From: Nitrospira sp.
GTDB lineage: Bacteria; Nitrospirota; Nitrospiria; Nitrospirales; Nitrospiraceae
Assembly: GCA_029865225.1 (NCBI GenBank)
Contig: JAOUHJ010000026.1
Span: 1-41,281, forward strand
Reading direction: 5' to 3'
Length of the DNA: 41,281 bases
The position numbers were made by a program, and so were the translations under genes. How positions within the stretch are numbered: the stretch's first letter is position 1; each line of letters opens with the position of its first letter. Below, in pieces: positions 32,749 to 41,281 of the stretch. The notes under the pieces were generated by a model, which was not told where the DNA came from, did not search any database, and was given only the letters and a program-made list of their open reading frames with translations.

Positions 32749-33687
32749 TTAGTAGACACGTTTGCCGGCCTTGATCCGACCAAGCATCCGATAGATCAAC
32801 CGCGCGACGGTGAATTGCGGTGCGACAAACCCTTCAATGGGAGCGATCTCGCTGACATCCATTCCCACAATTCCTGGTCCGTCCGCAAGGGCCGTGATCA
32901 GATTGAGCGTATCATACCAGCCCAATCCACCAGGCTCAGGGGTCCCGAGTGCGGGGACAAGCGAGGCATCCAGCCCGTCGCAGTCGAAGGTGAGATACAC
33001 GGGCGTTCGGCAGGCCGCCACGACATCCGGTATCCATTTCGACGCCCTGCCTTCATAGGGACCAGACGGATCAAGAATCGTGGCTGCAAAAAACGTTGCA
33101 ATTCGATCAGTGGAGTCGGTACGGGCCACCTCCTCCAGACTAATCGATCGGATGCCCACCTGCACCAGGGACACCCCATCCTCCACCACCCGCGCCATGA
33201 CACTGGCATGGCTGAAGGGATTCCCTTGATAGGCTTCACGCAGATCTCCGTGGGCATCGATCTGTACGACCGTCATCTGCTGGTACCGCTTCGCATGGGC
33301 CCGAATCGCTCCCAAGGCACCGGTATGTTCACCGGTCAACGTGACCACAAACCGGCCAGTTCCGACATGGGGTGAGACAAACGCCTCGATGGCGTCGACT
33401 GCTGCTCGGTCGACCTTCCCCTCGAGATTCAGGGGCACAGCCGTCGCAATCCCACCCCACTCGCGATAAGGCTCAACTCGAAGTTGTTCATCGTAGAACT
33501 CAACCTGGCTGGAGGCTTCCAGGATAGCCGATGGACCACGGTCTGATCCTCGGATGTAGCTGGAGGTATGCTCGTAGGGAGCCGGCAGGACATAGACGCC
33601 TGCTCGATCCGGATGGCACCAAGGTTCGTCGAGGCCCAGAAAATTGCGATCCGCCCCCTCCCAACCGACGGGAAGCGTCATGGGCAT
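32749..33687 (-). CDS. speB: Agmatinase (ureohydrolase family)
   Basis: This 312-residue ureohydrolase probably converts agmatine to putrescine and urea. Manganese ligands are visible in VQIDAHGDLR (Asp144, His146, Asp148) and LTFDCDGLDAS (Asp235, Asp237). The first ligand motif, usually GGDHS, reads TGEHT (His121), a variant that keeps the His. The arginine decarboxylase gene lies 56 bp upstream, which supports agmatine as substrate over arginine or guanidinobutyrate. Confidence 0.87.
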   Translation of the reverse strand: MPMTLPVGWEGADRNFLGLDEPWCHPDRAGVYVLPAPYEHTSSYIRGSDRGPSAILEASSQVEFYDEQLRVEPYREWGGIATAVPLNLEGKVDRAAVDAIEAFVSPHVGTGRFVVTLTGEHTGALGAIRAHAKRYQQMTVVQIDAHGDLREAYQGNPFSHASVMARVVEDGVSLVQVGIRSISLEEVARTDSTDRIATFFAATILDPSGPYEGRASKWIPDVVAACRTPVYLTFDCDGLDASLVPALGTPEPGGLGWYDTLNLITALADGPGIVGMDVSEIAPIEGFVAPQFTVARLIYRMLGRIKAGKRVY

Positions 33688-33743
33688 TCTCCCCTTACGC
33701 GAGACGGGCAGCCAAAGCCGACACAGCCAATCCCTCAGCCCCT

Positions 33744-34316
33744 CTACTTGCGGGAACGGTTGGGATCATTCTCCGGTGGAATGAAGACGGCCAGCGCGAT
33801 GACCGTCGTCCACTTGCCCTTCTTCCCGACGGCCGACTGAGTGATGTTCAGCGTCTTGACGATTTTTCCGCCCATCTTAAACACCTGTTCACGCTCTTTC
33901 CACGCGACATTCGGATCGAACTCCACGCCTAAGGTCGTGGCGAGCATCTGCGCCGCCAAATCTTCTGTATATTCTCCGGTCTCTTCATCCGTTTCGCCAT
34001 GCGCATGGTGCTCCGAAAGGTACCCATAGGTGCCGATGTCCGTGGGCTTCGCCAGGCCGACGGAGGCCGAAACCAGTTGGTTCCGTTCGTTGGTCTCGGA
34101 TCGGGCCATCACGCAAAACGTGATCTCTCCAGGTTTTAACAGTTTCTCTCCGCGTTTTCGGGGGATGATCTTGCAATAGGGTGGAAGAATGGAGGACACA
34201 CTGACGAGGTTACAGTAGGCGACACCCGCGCTGCGCAACGCTTCTTCGAACGAGGCCAGCTTCTCTTTGTGAACTCCCACACCTCTCGTGAGAAACATTT
34301 GCGTAGGTACCATCAT
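33744..34316 (-). CDS. pdaD: Pyruvoyl-dependent arginine decarboxylase
   Basis: A 190-residue PdaD, the type first known from archaea. The proenzyme cleaves itself between the serines of [10 protein letters not shown] (Ser41-Ser42), turning Ser42 into the pyruvoyl cofactor. Other conserved blocks are [37 protein letters not shown], and the subunit-interface [18 protein letters not shown]. It makes agmatine, the substrate of the next enzyme. Two adjacent ATGs follow a GGGGAG; the second (34313) may be used. Confidence 0.93.
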   Translation of the reverse strand: MMVPTQMFLTRGVGVHKEKLASFEEALRSAGVAYCNLVSVSSILPPYCKIIPRKRGEKLLKPGEITFCVMARSETNERNQLVSASVGLAKPTDIGTYGYLSEHHAHGETDEETGEYTEDLAAQMLATTLGVEFDPNVAWKEREQVFKMGGKIVKTLNITQSAVGKKGKWTTVIALAVFIPPENDPNRSRK

Positions 34317-34463
34317 CTCCCCTTTCGTCTGATAACCGACCTTTCAGGTTGCGTGGAGGTTGTTTCGTGATGTGTTCGCGAGCGGCTAGACTAACAAATC
34401 GAACCAGTTCAGCTACAGCATCGCGTGTGTTGTAGCAAGATTGGACCGGCTTCGCAATATCTT

Positions 34464-35918
34464 CTAGAGAGTTTTTTCAGCTGAGCTGGCTGGTTCTTTG
34501 AGGTTCATGATCAGCATGCGCGGTTCCGTCATATCCTCGATTGCTGCACGCACACCTTCTCGTCCCAACCCGGAATCTTTCACCCCGCCGTAGGGCATAT
34601 GATCCGCGCGAAACGTGGGAATTTCATTGGCCAGGACGGCACCGACCTCCACATGACGAAAGGCGTAAAAAATCTTATTGATGTCTTGTGTGAAAATCCC
34701 GGCCTGTAGCCCATAGTCGGATTGATTGAGCAAGGCGACGGCCTCGCTCAACTGGCGATACGGCGTGACCGTCACGACCGGTCCAAACACCTCTCGGCAT
34801 GAGACCTTCATCTGAGGGTTCACGTTCGACAGTACGGTGGCCTCGACCAGCGATCTCGTACGTTTTCCGCCCAATAGCACACGCGCTCCATCCGCTACAG
34901 CTTCACCGATCCACCCTTCTACCCGTTGCGCCGCTGCCTCGTCGATGAGCGGGCCCATGCTCGTCGTCTCGTCGGTTGGATCGCCTGTCTTTAACCGAGC
35001 GACGTGCATGAGGAGCTTGGTCGTAAACAAATCGGCGACCGAGTGGTGCACGAAGATCCGCTGCACGGAAATGCACGTCTGGCCGGCATACCCAAATCCG
35101 CCGGCGGCGCATCGCTGAGCGGCGACCTCGATGTCGGCATCCGGTTCGATCACGACCGCCGCATTGCCTCCGAGCTCAAGCGTCACTTTTTTCTTTCCAC
35201 ACTTGGCCTTCAACATCCACCCTACGGAGGCACTCCCGGTGAAACTCAGCAACTTGAATCGCGAATCGACCACCATTCGCTCAGCCAGAAGGTTATCGCA
35301 CGGCACAATATTCAGTCCCCCTGGAGGAACTCCCGCCTCTAACGCGACCTCTCCGAGCAAGAGAGCCGTCAGCGGCGTTTGAGGAGCCGGTTTGATCAAG
35401 ATGGGATTACCGGCAGCCAGTGCCGGTGCAACCTTGTGCGCCACCAGATTGAGCGGAAAGTTGAAGGGCGTAATGCCGAGAATCGGACCGATGGGGAACC
35501 GGCGGAGCAGGCCAAGATGCGTATCAAAACCGGGGGTCCAATCCAGCGGAACCACTTCACCCGGAATTCGTCGGGCTTCTTCAGCCGCAACCGTGAACGT
35601 TTGAATAGCCCGGGCGACTTCCCGCCTCGCATCGGTGATCGGCTTGCCGGCTTCCGTCGAAATCGTCGTTGCAAAGTCGTCCCGACGTCGAGAGAGCCGG
35701 GTCGCAATCTGTTGGAGAATATCGTATCGAGCATGGGCCGGCAGCTGTCCCATGGGAGCAGCTGCGCTGGATGTCGATGCGACGGCCTGTTCGATATCGG
35801 ATTCCGTCGCTTGGGTAACCTGCGCAACCAGCTTCCCGGTAAACGGGTCAACGACCGGAGACGTACTGTCACCCACTTTCCACTGGCCATGAACGAGGAA
35901 TGGTCGCGGTTCCTTCAC
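34464..35918 (-). CDS. NAD(P)-dependent aldehyde dehydrogenase
   Basis: A 484-residue ALDH-superfamily enzyme with all catalytic residues: Asn153 in ITPFNFPLNL, Glu248 in VTLELGGN and nucleophile Cys282 in GYAGQTCISVQR. The C-terminal HMPYGGVKDSGLGREG is also typical. The closest overall flavour is lactaldehyde, glyceraldehyde-3-phosphate or succinate-semialdehyde types; the substrate cannot be told from sequence. Its place between polyamine genes makes an aminoaldehyde possible but unproven. Confidence 0.9.
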   Translation of the reverse strand: MKEPRPFLVHGQWKVGDSTSPVVDPFTGKLVAQVTQATESDIEQAVASTSSAAAPMGQLPAHARYDILQQIATRLSRRRDDFATTISTEAGKPITDARREVARAIQTFTVAAEEARRIPGEVVPLDWTPGFDTHLGLLRRFPIGPILGITPFNFPLNLVAHKVAPALAAGNPILIKPAPQTPLTALLLGEVALEAGVPPGGLNIVPCDNLLAERMVVDSRFKLLSFTGSASVGWMLKAKCGKKKVTLELGGNAAVVIEPDADIEVAAQRCAAGGFGYAGQTCISVQRIFVHHSVADLFTTKLLMHVARLKTGDPTDETTSMGPLIDEAAAQRVEGWIGEAVADGARVLLGGKRTRSLVEATVLSNVNPQMKVSCREVFGPVVTVTPYRQLSEAVALLNQSDYGLQAGIFTQDINKIFYAFRHVEVGAVLANEIPTFRADHMPYGGVKDSGLGREGVRAAIEDMTEPRMLIMNLKEPASSAEKTL

Positions 35919-35953
35919 TGGACGACTCGCTGGAGTCCGTGATGAAGCCGATG

Positions 35954-36226
35954 TTAATCCGCCGCTTCAACCGGAGCGGCAGATTCAACGGGAGGTTGAG
36001 TAGTCGTGGCCGTCTCTTGTGCAGCGACGGCCTTCGCAATCAGTTCTTCCGTACCCCAGTCGCGGATCGCGTCCAAGGTGAAGCCTTCATACGTCGACAC
36101 GCCGTGGCAGGACGGACAATCCGGCATGGGAACTTTTCGGTAGAAGACTTCCGTGAGACAAGACATGCACACCCAAAAGTCATCGTCGCGATGGGACACG
36201 GGCCAGAACGATTGTACGGAATCCAT
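35954..36226 (-). CDS. Small zinc-ribbon protein
   Basis: A 90-residue protein. CMSC at 20-23 and CPSC at 37-40, 13 residues apart, form a zinc-ribbon knuckle pair, followed by a helix and an Ala/Pro/Thr-rich tail. The family is not one I can name. It sits 35 bp upstream of the aldehyde dehydrogenase and is probably co-transcribed. Confidence 0.65.
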   Translation of the reverse strand: MDSVQSFWPVSHRDDDFWVCMSCLTEVFYRKVPMPDCPSCHGVSTYEGFTLDAIRDWGTEELIAKAVAAQETATTTQPPVESAAPVEAAD

Positions 36227-36322
36227 AGGATATCCTACCCTTTCTGGTGAACAGGTCTAACGCAACCGAATGCGCGATGTCAACAACACTCGCGGAGGAC
36301 AGGCAACCGACACCTTCTCTGC

Positions 36323-36964
36323 TTACTTTTTGGTGCCTGCCAGAAGTCGCTCGATTTCATCCGAAAACATCTCGAACGGAAATGCTCCGGGTATCGCAAT
36401 AGCGGGTTCGTGCTCCGTCGGCGCAATGGCCGTGCGTACGAGAATAAACCCTGGTGTTCCGTGAAAGCCCCACTGATTGGCTTCCTGACGATCTTCGAAG
36501 ATCGAATTGGTGTACCGTCCCTCAGCCATACACTGTTCAAACACCGAACGATCCAAGCCGAGCGTCTTGGCATGACGGTTATAGACTTGCTTATCCAGTT
36601 GTCCGCCTTCGGAAAACAAGCGATCGTGCATCGCCCAATATTGCCCTTGCGCTCCCGCACATCGCGCTGCCATTGCTGCATCCACTCCAGGCCCTCGGTC
36701 GGCCCGTGGATAATCTCGATACACAAACCGCACTTTCCCGGTATCGACATAACGGGCTTGTATGCGTGGCCAGGTATCCTTGAAAAACTTCAGGCAGTAC
36801 CCGCAGGTGAAGTCGGAGTATTCGATCAGCGTCAGAGGGGCATTGGCCTGCCCCCTTATCCGGACATCAGTCTCTGTCGAATCTCCAGCGGTAGCGACAG
36901 AAGACCATAGGAGGATGCTGCCAAGACATAACTGGCCCAACCGTCGTCTAATCATCCATTTCAC
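36323..36964 (-). CDS. Exported DsbA-like thioredoxin-fold protein
   Basis: A thioredoxin-fold DSBA/DsbG-like protein with an N-terminal signal (IRRRLGQLCLGSILLW, cleavage after VATA). The redox motif is FTCGYC at about residues 54-57 and the cis-Pro loop is GTPGFIL. It would oxidise or isomerise disulphides in the periplasm. A GTG at 36964 overlaps the stop of the DHS-like gene (GTGA), implying coupling; an ATG at 36955 is the alternative. No DsbB partner is nearby. Confidence 0.85.
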   Translation of the reverse strand: MKWMIRRRLGQLCLGSILLWSSVATAGDSTETDVRIRGQANAPLTLIEYSDFTCGYCLKFFKDTWPRIQARYVDTGKVRFVYRDYPRADRGPGVDAAMAARCAGAQGQYWAMHDRLFSEGGQLDKQVYNRHAKTLGLDRSVFEQCMAEGRYTNSIFEDRQEANQWGFHGTPGFILVRTAIAPTEHEPAIAIPGAFPFEMFSDEIERLLAGTKK

Positions 36965-38067
36965 GACTGGCGCACCACGCCGGCTTTTTTTCTTTCGAGC
37001 AGTCCCATCATCAAGAGGGGCCACACAACGGTGGCATCACTCAAGACTTCGGCAAATCGTCCGCCGTCCTTCGGCGTCACAAACTTTCCCCAGGAGAGCC
37101 CTTCTTGATAGGTACAGCCGCTGAGCCCACCCCAGTAGTCCGGCTCGGGACAAATTCTCACTCCATATTGAAAGCGTGGAGGCTTCACAGACAGCCCTAA
37201 CCGCAGATTACCGATTTCAATGTACGGGCCGACTTGTTGCGCCCAATTCCTTGGGACGCCTCCGCCGATCGTGAAGATCCCCAGGCGTTTGGCCGAAAGG
37301 ACGGTGTCCGCATAACTATTGAGATCCAGGTAGGGGTTAAACGATGGATAGAAGTTCAGAATGGTTTGCAAGATTCCCAGATCGCCGTTGGGACCAGCCT
37401 TAGATCGCGCCTGATCGACCTCTCGGCCCATTGCCCATATACCCATATCGAGCCCGACCTCTGAATCGGTGAAGGCCGGAATATACACCGGAACCTTTTT
37501 CAAGTAGGCACTCTTCAGAATCCCTTCGCCGTCAAACTCCTCGGCCAAGGTCTTTCCCAATTCCCGCGTGAGGATCTCCGATGAAAGCGGCCGATCTTGG
37601 TTGAGGCGCTTCACCGTCCGGCTGACGACATGCTCGACATAGTTAAGATTGGCTTCCATCTCGAGGGTATCGTAGACGCGATTGTACCCCTTTCGAAAGA
37701 GCTCCTCATCGCTCATCGATGGGTCGTGCCGATAGTGTGTCTTCCCGACGGACTCACTGAGGCCATGAGCCATCAGCGCCCCGGTCGAGATGATGCAATG
37801 CACCATGCCTTCATCGATCATCTTCGTGATGATCTTCCCCATCTTGGCAATGGTCATCGCTCCGGACAATGTCATGACGACACGGCAGTCCGGATCTTCG
37901 ATCATCGCCCACAGCACATCGAAGGCTTTGCCGAGGTGTCGTCCTCCAAAAGCCGTCTTGCCCATGGCTTCGAGCAATTCGCTAAACGAGGTGATCTTGT
38001 CGGGATCAAGCGGTTCGAGCGCTTCTAACCCGTCCTTGGCGCCATCACGAAATTCACGTGCGTACAT
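36961..38067 (-). CDS. Deoxyhypusine-synthase-like protein (probable homospermidine synthase)
   Basis: A 368-residue DHS-family protein. It keeps the active-site lysine in GCTYQEGLSWGKF (Lys328, matching human Lys329) and the NAD-binding STGALMAHGL and FTIGGGVPRNW segments. The human catalytic HH after GGG is replaced by NW. Bacteria have no eIF5A substrate, and homospermidine synthases are known to have arisen from DHS, so a polyamine aminobutyl transfer (putrescine to homospermidine) is the likely reaction. The pdaD-speB putrescine route encoded nearby supports this. Confidence 0.85.
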   Translation of the reverse strand: MYAREFRDGAKDGLEALEPLDPDKITSFSELLEAMGKTAFGGRHLGKAFDVLWAMIEDPDCRVVMTLSGAMTIAKMGKIITKMIDEGMVHCIISTGALMAHGLSESVGKTHYRHDPSMSDEELFRKGYNRVYDTLEMEANLNYVEHVVSRTVKRLNQDRPLSSEILTRELGKTLAEEFDGEGILKSAYLKKVPVYIPAFTDSEVGLDMGIWAMGREVDQARSKAGPNGDLGILQTILNFYPSFNPYLDLNSYADTVLSAKRLGIFTIGGGVPRNWAQQVGPYIEIGNLRLGLSVKPPRFQYGVRICPEPDYWGGLSGCTYQEGLSWGKFVTPKDGGRFAEVLSDATVVWPLLMMGLLERKKAGVVRQS

Positions 38068-38168
38068 ACGACCCTCGAAAGGAGTTCATCATCGTCCAGT
38101 CGTTTATACACAACCGTGAACGGAGGCGTCAATGAAAGGTTCGCGCATACGACTACGCGGGCACCGAT

Positions 38169-38183
38169 TCAGTCAACGACTGA
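38169..38183 (-). terminator. Weak hairpin after ftsH
   Basis: TCAGTC-AAC-GACTGA forms a 6-bp stem 12 bases beyond the ftsH stop. There is no T-run, so it is only a possible terminator. Confidence 0.25.
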
Positions 38184-38194
38184 CTCTAGTGCTG

Positions 38195-40006
38195 TTAAGC
38201 AGGTACCGTTCCTGCAGAAGACTCCATAAGAATTCGGTCGATGTCTATCGCATCCAGCGATTCTTTGACCAACAGGGCCTCGGCCAGCGCGGTCAAGCCG
38301 GCCATGTGTTCGGTCAAGACTTGCTTGGCGCGTTCGTAATTTTCAGTCACAAACTGCTTGATCTCGGAATCGATCTCCTTCGCCACTCGTTCGCTCAGGT
38401 CTCTTTTTGCGGTCCAGTCCCGGCCCAGGAAGACGGAGTCGTTTTTCTGCCCGAACGTGAGAGGCCCCAATTTCTCGCTCATACCCCACTCACAGACCAT
38501 CTTGCGAGCAAGATCCGTCGCCTGATTTAAATCGTTCCCCGCCCCTGTCGTCACGTGGTTAAACACGAGTTCTTCCGCCACTCGCCCCCCCATCAAGACG
38601 GCCAGTCTATTCGACAGGAACTCTTTGGTATAGCTATGCCGATCCTCGGTCGGCAACTGCATCGTGACACCCAGCGCTCGTCCCCGTGGGATAATCGTGA
38701 CTTTATGTACGGGATCCGTCCCGGGCAAGAGCCTCGCCATCAGCGCATGTCCCGCCTCATGATAGGCCGTGACCCGTTTCTCCTCTTCGGTCAGGATCAT
38801 GCTCTTACGTTCGGCCCCCATGATGATTTTATCTTTGGCCATTTCGAAATCGACCGTGTCTACCTCCGTCTTGTTTTGACGGGCCGCCCACAAGGCCGCC
38901 TCATTGACCAGATTTTCCAAGTCGGCTCCTGAGAACCCAGGCGTCCCGCGGGCTATCTTGTCTAATTCCACGTTAGCCGCCATCGGCACCTTTTTCGTAT
39001 GGACCTTGAGAATCTCCGCTCGGCCATGAAGGTCCGGTCGATCGACGACGACCTGACGATCGAACCGCCCAGGACGCAGCAAGGCAGGATCAAGAACGTC
39101 CGGCCGATTTGTTGCCGCGACCAAGATCACGCCTTCCGTCGTGTCAAACCCGTCCATCTCCACGAGCAGCTGATTCAGCGTCTGTTCTCGCTCGTCATGA
39201 CCTCCACCCAACCCGGCTCCACGCAGACGACCGACGGCATCGATCTCATCGATAAAAATGATGCACGGTGCATGTTTCTTTCCTTGTTCAAACAGATCCC
39301 GCACCCGGGAGGCTCCGACTCCGACAAACATCTCCACAAAGTCAGACCCGCTGATGCTGAAAAAGGGAACACCGGCTTCACCCGCAACGGCTTTTGCCAA
39401 CAGGGTCTTCCCGGTTCCGGGCGGGCCGACCACCAACACGCCTTTTGGAATGCGGCCACCCAGCGTCTGAAACTTGCGTGGATCTTTCAAAAACTCAACG
39501 ATCTCCTGCACGTCGTTCTTCGCCTCATCAACGCCGGCTACGTCTGCAAAGGTGACCTTCTTATGTTCCTCGGTCAGCATCTTGGCACGGCTTTTCCCGA
39601 ACGACAGGGCCCCACTCCCGCCAGATTGCATCCGCCGCATGAAGAAGATGAACAGCCCGAGAAAGAGGATGAAGGGTCCCCATGTGTACAGAAATGTGAC
39701 GTACCACGGGCTCTCGCCGGACGGCTTCACCTCGATCTGGACCCCCTTCTCCCGCAACATCGCGATCAGGTCAGGATCATCGGCCGCATAGGTATGAATG
39801 CGCGTGCTGTCTTTCAAGACCGCACTGATGTGATGGCCCCGCATAATGACCTTGACCACCGAGCCCTGTTCCACCTTCGCGATGAAATCACTGAAATAGA
39901 CCTCTTCTTCCGGTGCATGCGTCGGAACGGAAAACATATTGAACAACAATACTATGAACAGGGCGATCATGCCCCATAAGAGTAAGTTTTTCATTCTGGT
40001 ATTCAT
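38195..40006 (-). CDS. ftsH: ATP-dependent zinc metalloprotease FtsH
   Basis: Membrane-anchored AAA+ protease of 603 residues that degrades unassembled or damaged membrane proteins and regulators. Two membrane helices (about 8-24 and 106-123) flank a periplasmic domain. They are followed by Walker A GPPGTGKT (194-201), Walker B IIFIDEID (249-256), the second region of homology [20 protein letters not shown], and the zinc site HEAGH (416-420). Everything expected is intact. GGGGGAAG lies just before the ATG. Confidence 0.97.
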   Translation of the reverse strand: MNTRMKNLLLWGMIALFIVLLFNMFSVPTHAPEEEVYFSDFIAKVEQGSVVKVIMRGHHISAVLKDSTRIHTYAADDPDLIAMLREKGVQIEVKPSGESPWYVTFLYTWGPFILFLGLFIFFMRRMQSGGSGALSFGKSRAKMLTEEHKKVTFADVAGVDEAKNDVQEIVEFLKDPRKFQTLGGRIPKGVLVVGPPGTGKTLLAKAVAGEAGVPFFSISGSDFVEMFVGVGASRVRDLFEQGKKHAPCIIFIDEIDAVGRLRGAGLGGGHDEREQTLNQLLVEMDGFDTTEGVILVAATNRPDVLDPALLRPGRFDRQVVVDRPDLHGRAEILKVHTKKVPMAANVELDKIARGTPGFSGADLENLVNEAALWAARQNKTEVDTVDFEMAKDKIIMGAERKSMILTEEEKRVTAYHEAGHALMARLLPGTDPVHKVTIIPRGRALGVTMQLPTEDRHSYTKEFLSNRLAVLMGGRVAEELVFNHVTTGAGNDLNQATDLARKMVCEWGMSEKLGPLTFGQKNDSVFLGRDWTAKRDLSERVAKEIDSEIKQFVTENYERAKQVLTEHMAGLTALAEALLVKESLDAIDIDRILMESSAGTVPA

Positions 40007-40092
40007 GGCTTCCCCCTCGCTCTATCGAACAGCACAGCGCCCTGAGTGCTCCTCGCTATTCGCCGTATCGTTGGACTATCGTCTAGTTTGCG

Positions 40093-40122
40093 ATTCTAAG
40101 TCCTTAGCTTACCAGTAGTCAG
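40093..40122 (-). promoter_or_regulatory. Possible ftsH promoter
   Basis: On the minus strand CTGACT (40122-40117), an 18-base spacer and TAGAAT (40098-40093). A modest sigma-70 match about 85 bases before the ATG. Confidence 0.3.
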
Positions 40123-40290
40123 CGCCTTACGCCAAGCGAGTTCCGCATCGTGATCGACGCCTCCGCGAACGCGAGACACAGAATATCGTTCCTTTGACGA
40201 GCGACACATCCGAGTTTTATCAAGGAGCGGCTATCAAGCTGAAAAACACGATAAAGAAGCTGCTGCACGCGCAGGCTTGGTTTGGTCTAC

Positions 40291-40333
40291 AACGGGATTC
40301 GAATCCGGGTTTGAATTCCACGACGACTTCGCC
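40291..40333 (-). repeat. tRNA-3'-end-like element, copy 1
   Basis: Directly repeated at 41090-41132, with about 35 of 43 bases identical. On the minus strand it contains GGATTCGAATCC, like a T-arm, but the acceptor part is degenerate and no CCA follows. Confidence 0.6.
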
Positions 40334-40374
40334 AGCGCGTGTCGCCAACCGCCCCCATATGTCGGGCCGGTTCT

Positions 40375-40938
40375 TTATCGTTTCGTCTGCAACTCCACAT
40401 TGATGAGTTTTATTTCTGAGAGATCCGCGAGCCGTGGACACCACCGTGTGCCGGCACGCCACAAGGCCGAGTCCAATTGGTCATAGATCGTCCCTGGATG
40501 CTCATAGTGAATCCCATAGGCATGGGTGGCCGCATGTCGGCACGGGAACACGAACGACTTCGCCAAGTCGTCGGACTCCACCTCGAGCCGTGTCACGGTC
40601 AGGTCAAATGTGAGCCGGATCTTGAACCAACAATGCGCGTGATGGTCGTCGACCTGCATTGATTGCTGATAGCACTCCAACACATCCCGGACGATCACCA
40701 TCGTCAACGACGTATTCCCCCAGAAAACCTCGGCTCGCTTGTCAAGCACCAAGGCCTTTGCAAGGGACAAAGCATGTCGTACTTGAATCGGGTTGAGGAG
40801 ATCGAACGCCGACTCATAAATGGTGATGTTGGGATGGACCTTGAATTCGCGTAGGGATCCTCGTTTGGCCAACTCAAGGTTCCAATAAAAGTCTACGGCC
40901 GAGGACTGGCGAAAGCGAAAGGTGACCAGGTTCATCAT
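40375..40938 (-). CDS. Orphan protein of unknown function
   Basis: A 187-residue soluble protein with a good ribosome-binding site (GGGGG before two adjacent ATGs). Composition looks genuinely coding: mixed hydrophobic strands such as CWFKIRLTFDLTVTRLEVES and charged helices, with no signal peptide. I know no matching family. It is bracketed by two direct copies of a 43-bp tRNA-end-like element about 800 bp apart, as though it arrived as a cassette. Confidence 0.65.
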   Translation of the reverse strand: MMNLVTFRFRQSSAVDFYWNLELAKRGSLREFKVHPNITIYESAFDLLNPIQVRHALSLAKALVLDKRAEVFWGNTSLTMVIVRDVLECYQQSMQVDDHHAHCWFKIRLTFDLTVTRLEVESDDLAKSFVFPCRHAATHAYGIHYEHPGTIYDQLDSALWRAGTRWCPRLADLSEIKLINVELQTKR

Positions 40939-41281
40939 TCAACCCCCGTCGCTAGGGTTCGCTATATTGGCAACCTCCAGGAAGGTACTCAGTCACGGTT
41001 AACTTACACCACCTTCTGCAGCATTTTCAGCTCTCTCTTTGACAAAAGCGTGAATTTCGCCAGGCCTCCAGGGAAAGGGTGGTGGTCCCAACAGGATTCG
41101 AACCCGTGTTTCAATTCGACTGCGACTTCGCCCTTTACTATCGATATGTTAAACGTCACTCTTGTCCAAAACAGCTTAGACGTTGGGTCATCCAACGGTG
41201 TAGGGTGCCAGTGAATCGCCAAACCCACCTGCACCCAACCGAAGGAGACCCAACGTGAACGCATCATGCAGCATGTTCAGT
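40939..41281. other. Right edge without a convincing gene
   Basis: An 87-codon frame spans 41004-41267 on the minus strand, but it runs straight through the repeat element and looks like a chance frame. A perfect 6-bp hairpin CGTTGG-GTCAT-CCAACG lies at 41181-41197. Confidence 0.4.
41080..41132 (-). repeat. tRNA-3'-end-like element, copy 2
   Basis: On the minus strand, ACGGG-TTCGAAT-CCTGT folds as a 5-bp T-stem with a 7-base T-loop. It is followed by TGGGACC (acceptor strand), A (discriminator) and CCA, ending at 41080. No matching 5' half (GGTCCCA) occurs upstream within the window, so this is a tRNA end fragment or mimic, not a gene. Confidence 0.65.

Larger units (their letters stand above)
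40007..40374. other. Gap upstream of ftsH
   Basis: No convincing gene lies in this 368-bp gap. It contains a candidate ftsH promoter at 40093-40122 and one copy of a tRNA-end-like element at 40291-40333. Short open frames across the element look like chance readings of it. Confidence 0.5.

Noticed and set aside
38999-39979. 326-codon plus-strand frame opposite ftsH
   Set aside because: It mirrors the highly conserved FtsH coding sequence and has no family resemblance of its own.
41080-41160. Complete tRNA or tmRNA gene
   Set aside because: The T-arm, acceptor strand and CCA are present, but no GGTCCCA 5' half, D-arm or anticodon arm exists at tRNA distance, and no tag-peptide frame for tmRNA is seen in the remaining window. 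A 5' half beyond the window edge cannot be fully excluded.
41080-41190. Integron attC site
   Set aside because: CCCAAC near 41089 and GTTGGGT at 41182-41188 resemble attC outer boxes about 100 bp apart, but the inner boxes do not pair and the first copy near 40291 has no matching outer boxes.
1-41281. CRISPR array
   Set aside because: No regularly spaced short direct repeats or cas genes were seen.

Overview
The window looks like chromosomal DNA from a Nitrospirota bacterium, most likely Nitrospira. This is inferred from the overall style of the proteins and from the combination of an archaeal-type pyruvoyl arginine decarboxylase, a deoxyhypusine-synthase-like protein, a DUF2934 protein and the exporter family described below. 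No rRNA or complete tRNA is present to settle the species. Most genes lie on the minus strand.

Left part (1-12.8 kb): a higBA toxin-antitoxin pair sits between a secreted protein of unknown function and a loose copy of that protein's 3' end. Next come a minus-strand set (Maf nucleotide pyrophosphatase, tRNA-dihydrouridine synthase, DUF692/MNIO-type protein), a plus-strand run (CBS-PilZ-like protein, LOG-family protein, DHH phosphoesterase, rhomboid protease), a membrane hybrid histidine kinase that lacks both phospho-acceptor residues, and purE-purK.

Centre (12.9-27.9 kb): this is the most unusual region. It holds two sets of a type-I-secretion-like machine: two HlyD-type adaptors, two ABC half-transporters, and four TolC-like outer-membrane proteins, three of them in tandem. 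Two tandem NhaR-like LysR regulators lie in the middle. Both ABC proteins keep the fold and transmembrane part, but their nucleotide-binding motifs are abnormal in the same ways: P-loop glycines lost, LSGGQ replaced by a xxPTH motif, catalytic Glu replaced by Gly in an FDGxIH motif, and the H-loop replaced by VSTDPNLT. Because the two copies share these odd motifs, this looks like a conserved design rather than decay. The tolC-lysR divergent promoter has a T-N11-A dyad placed where a LysR activator would be expected to bind. No export substrate is recognisable.

Right part (28-41.3 kb): a soluble transhydrogenase, a Tat-exported beta-carbonic anhydrase, small secreted or unknown proteins, and an RluF-type pseudouridine synthase. 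A polyamine set follows: PdaD (arginine to agmatine), an agmatinase-family enzyme (agmatine to putrescine), and a DHS-like enzyme that could make homospermidine. A DsbA-like protein, a zinc-ribbon protein and an aldehyde dehydrogenase are interspersed. FtsH follows. The right edge holds an orphan 187-residue protein flanked by two copies of a 43-bp element resembling a tRNA 3' end.
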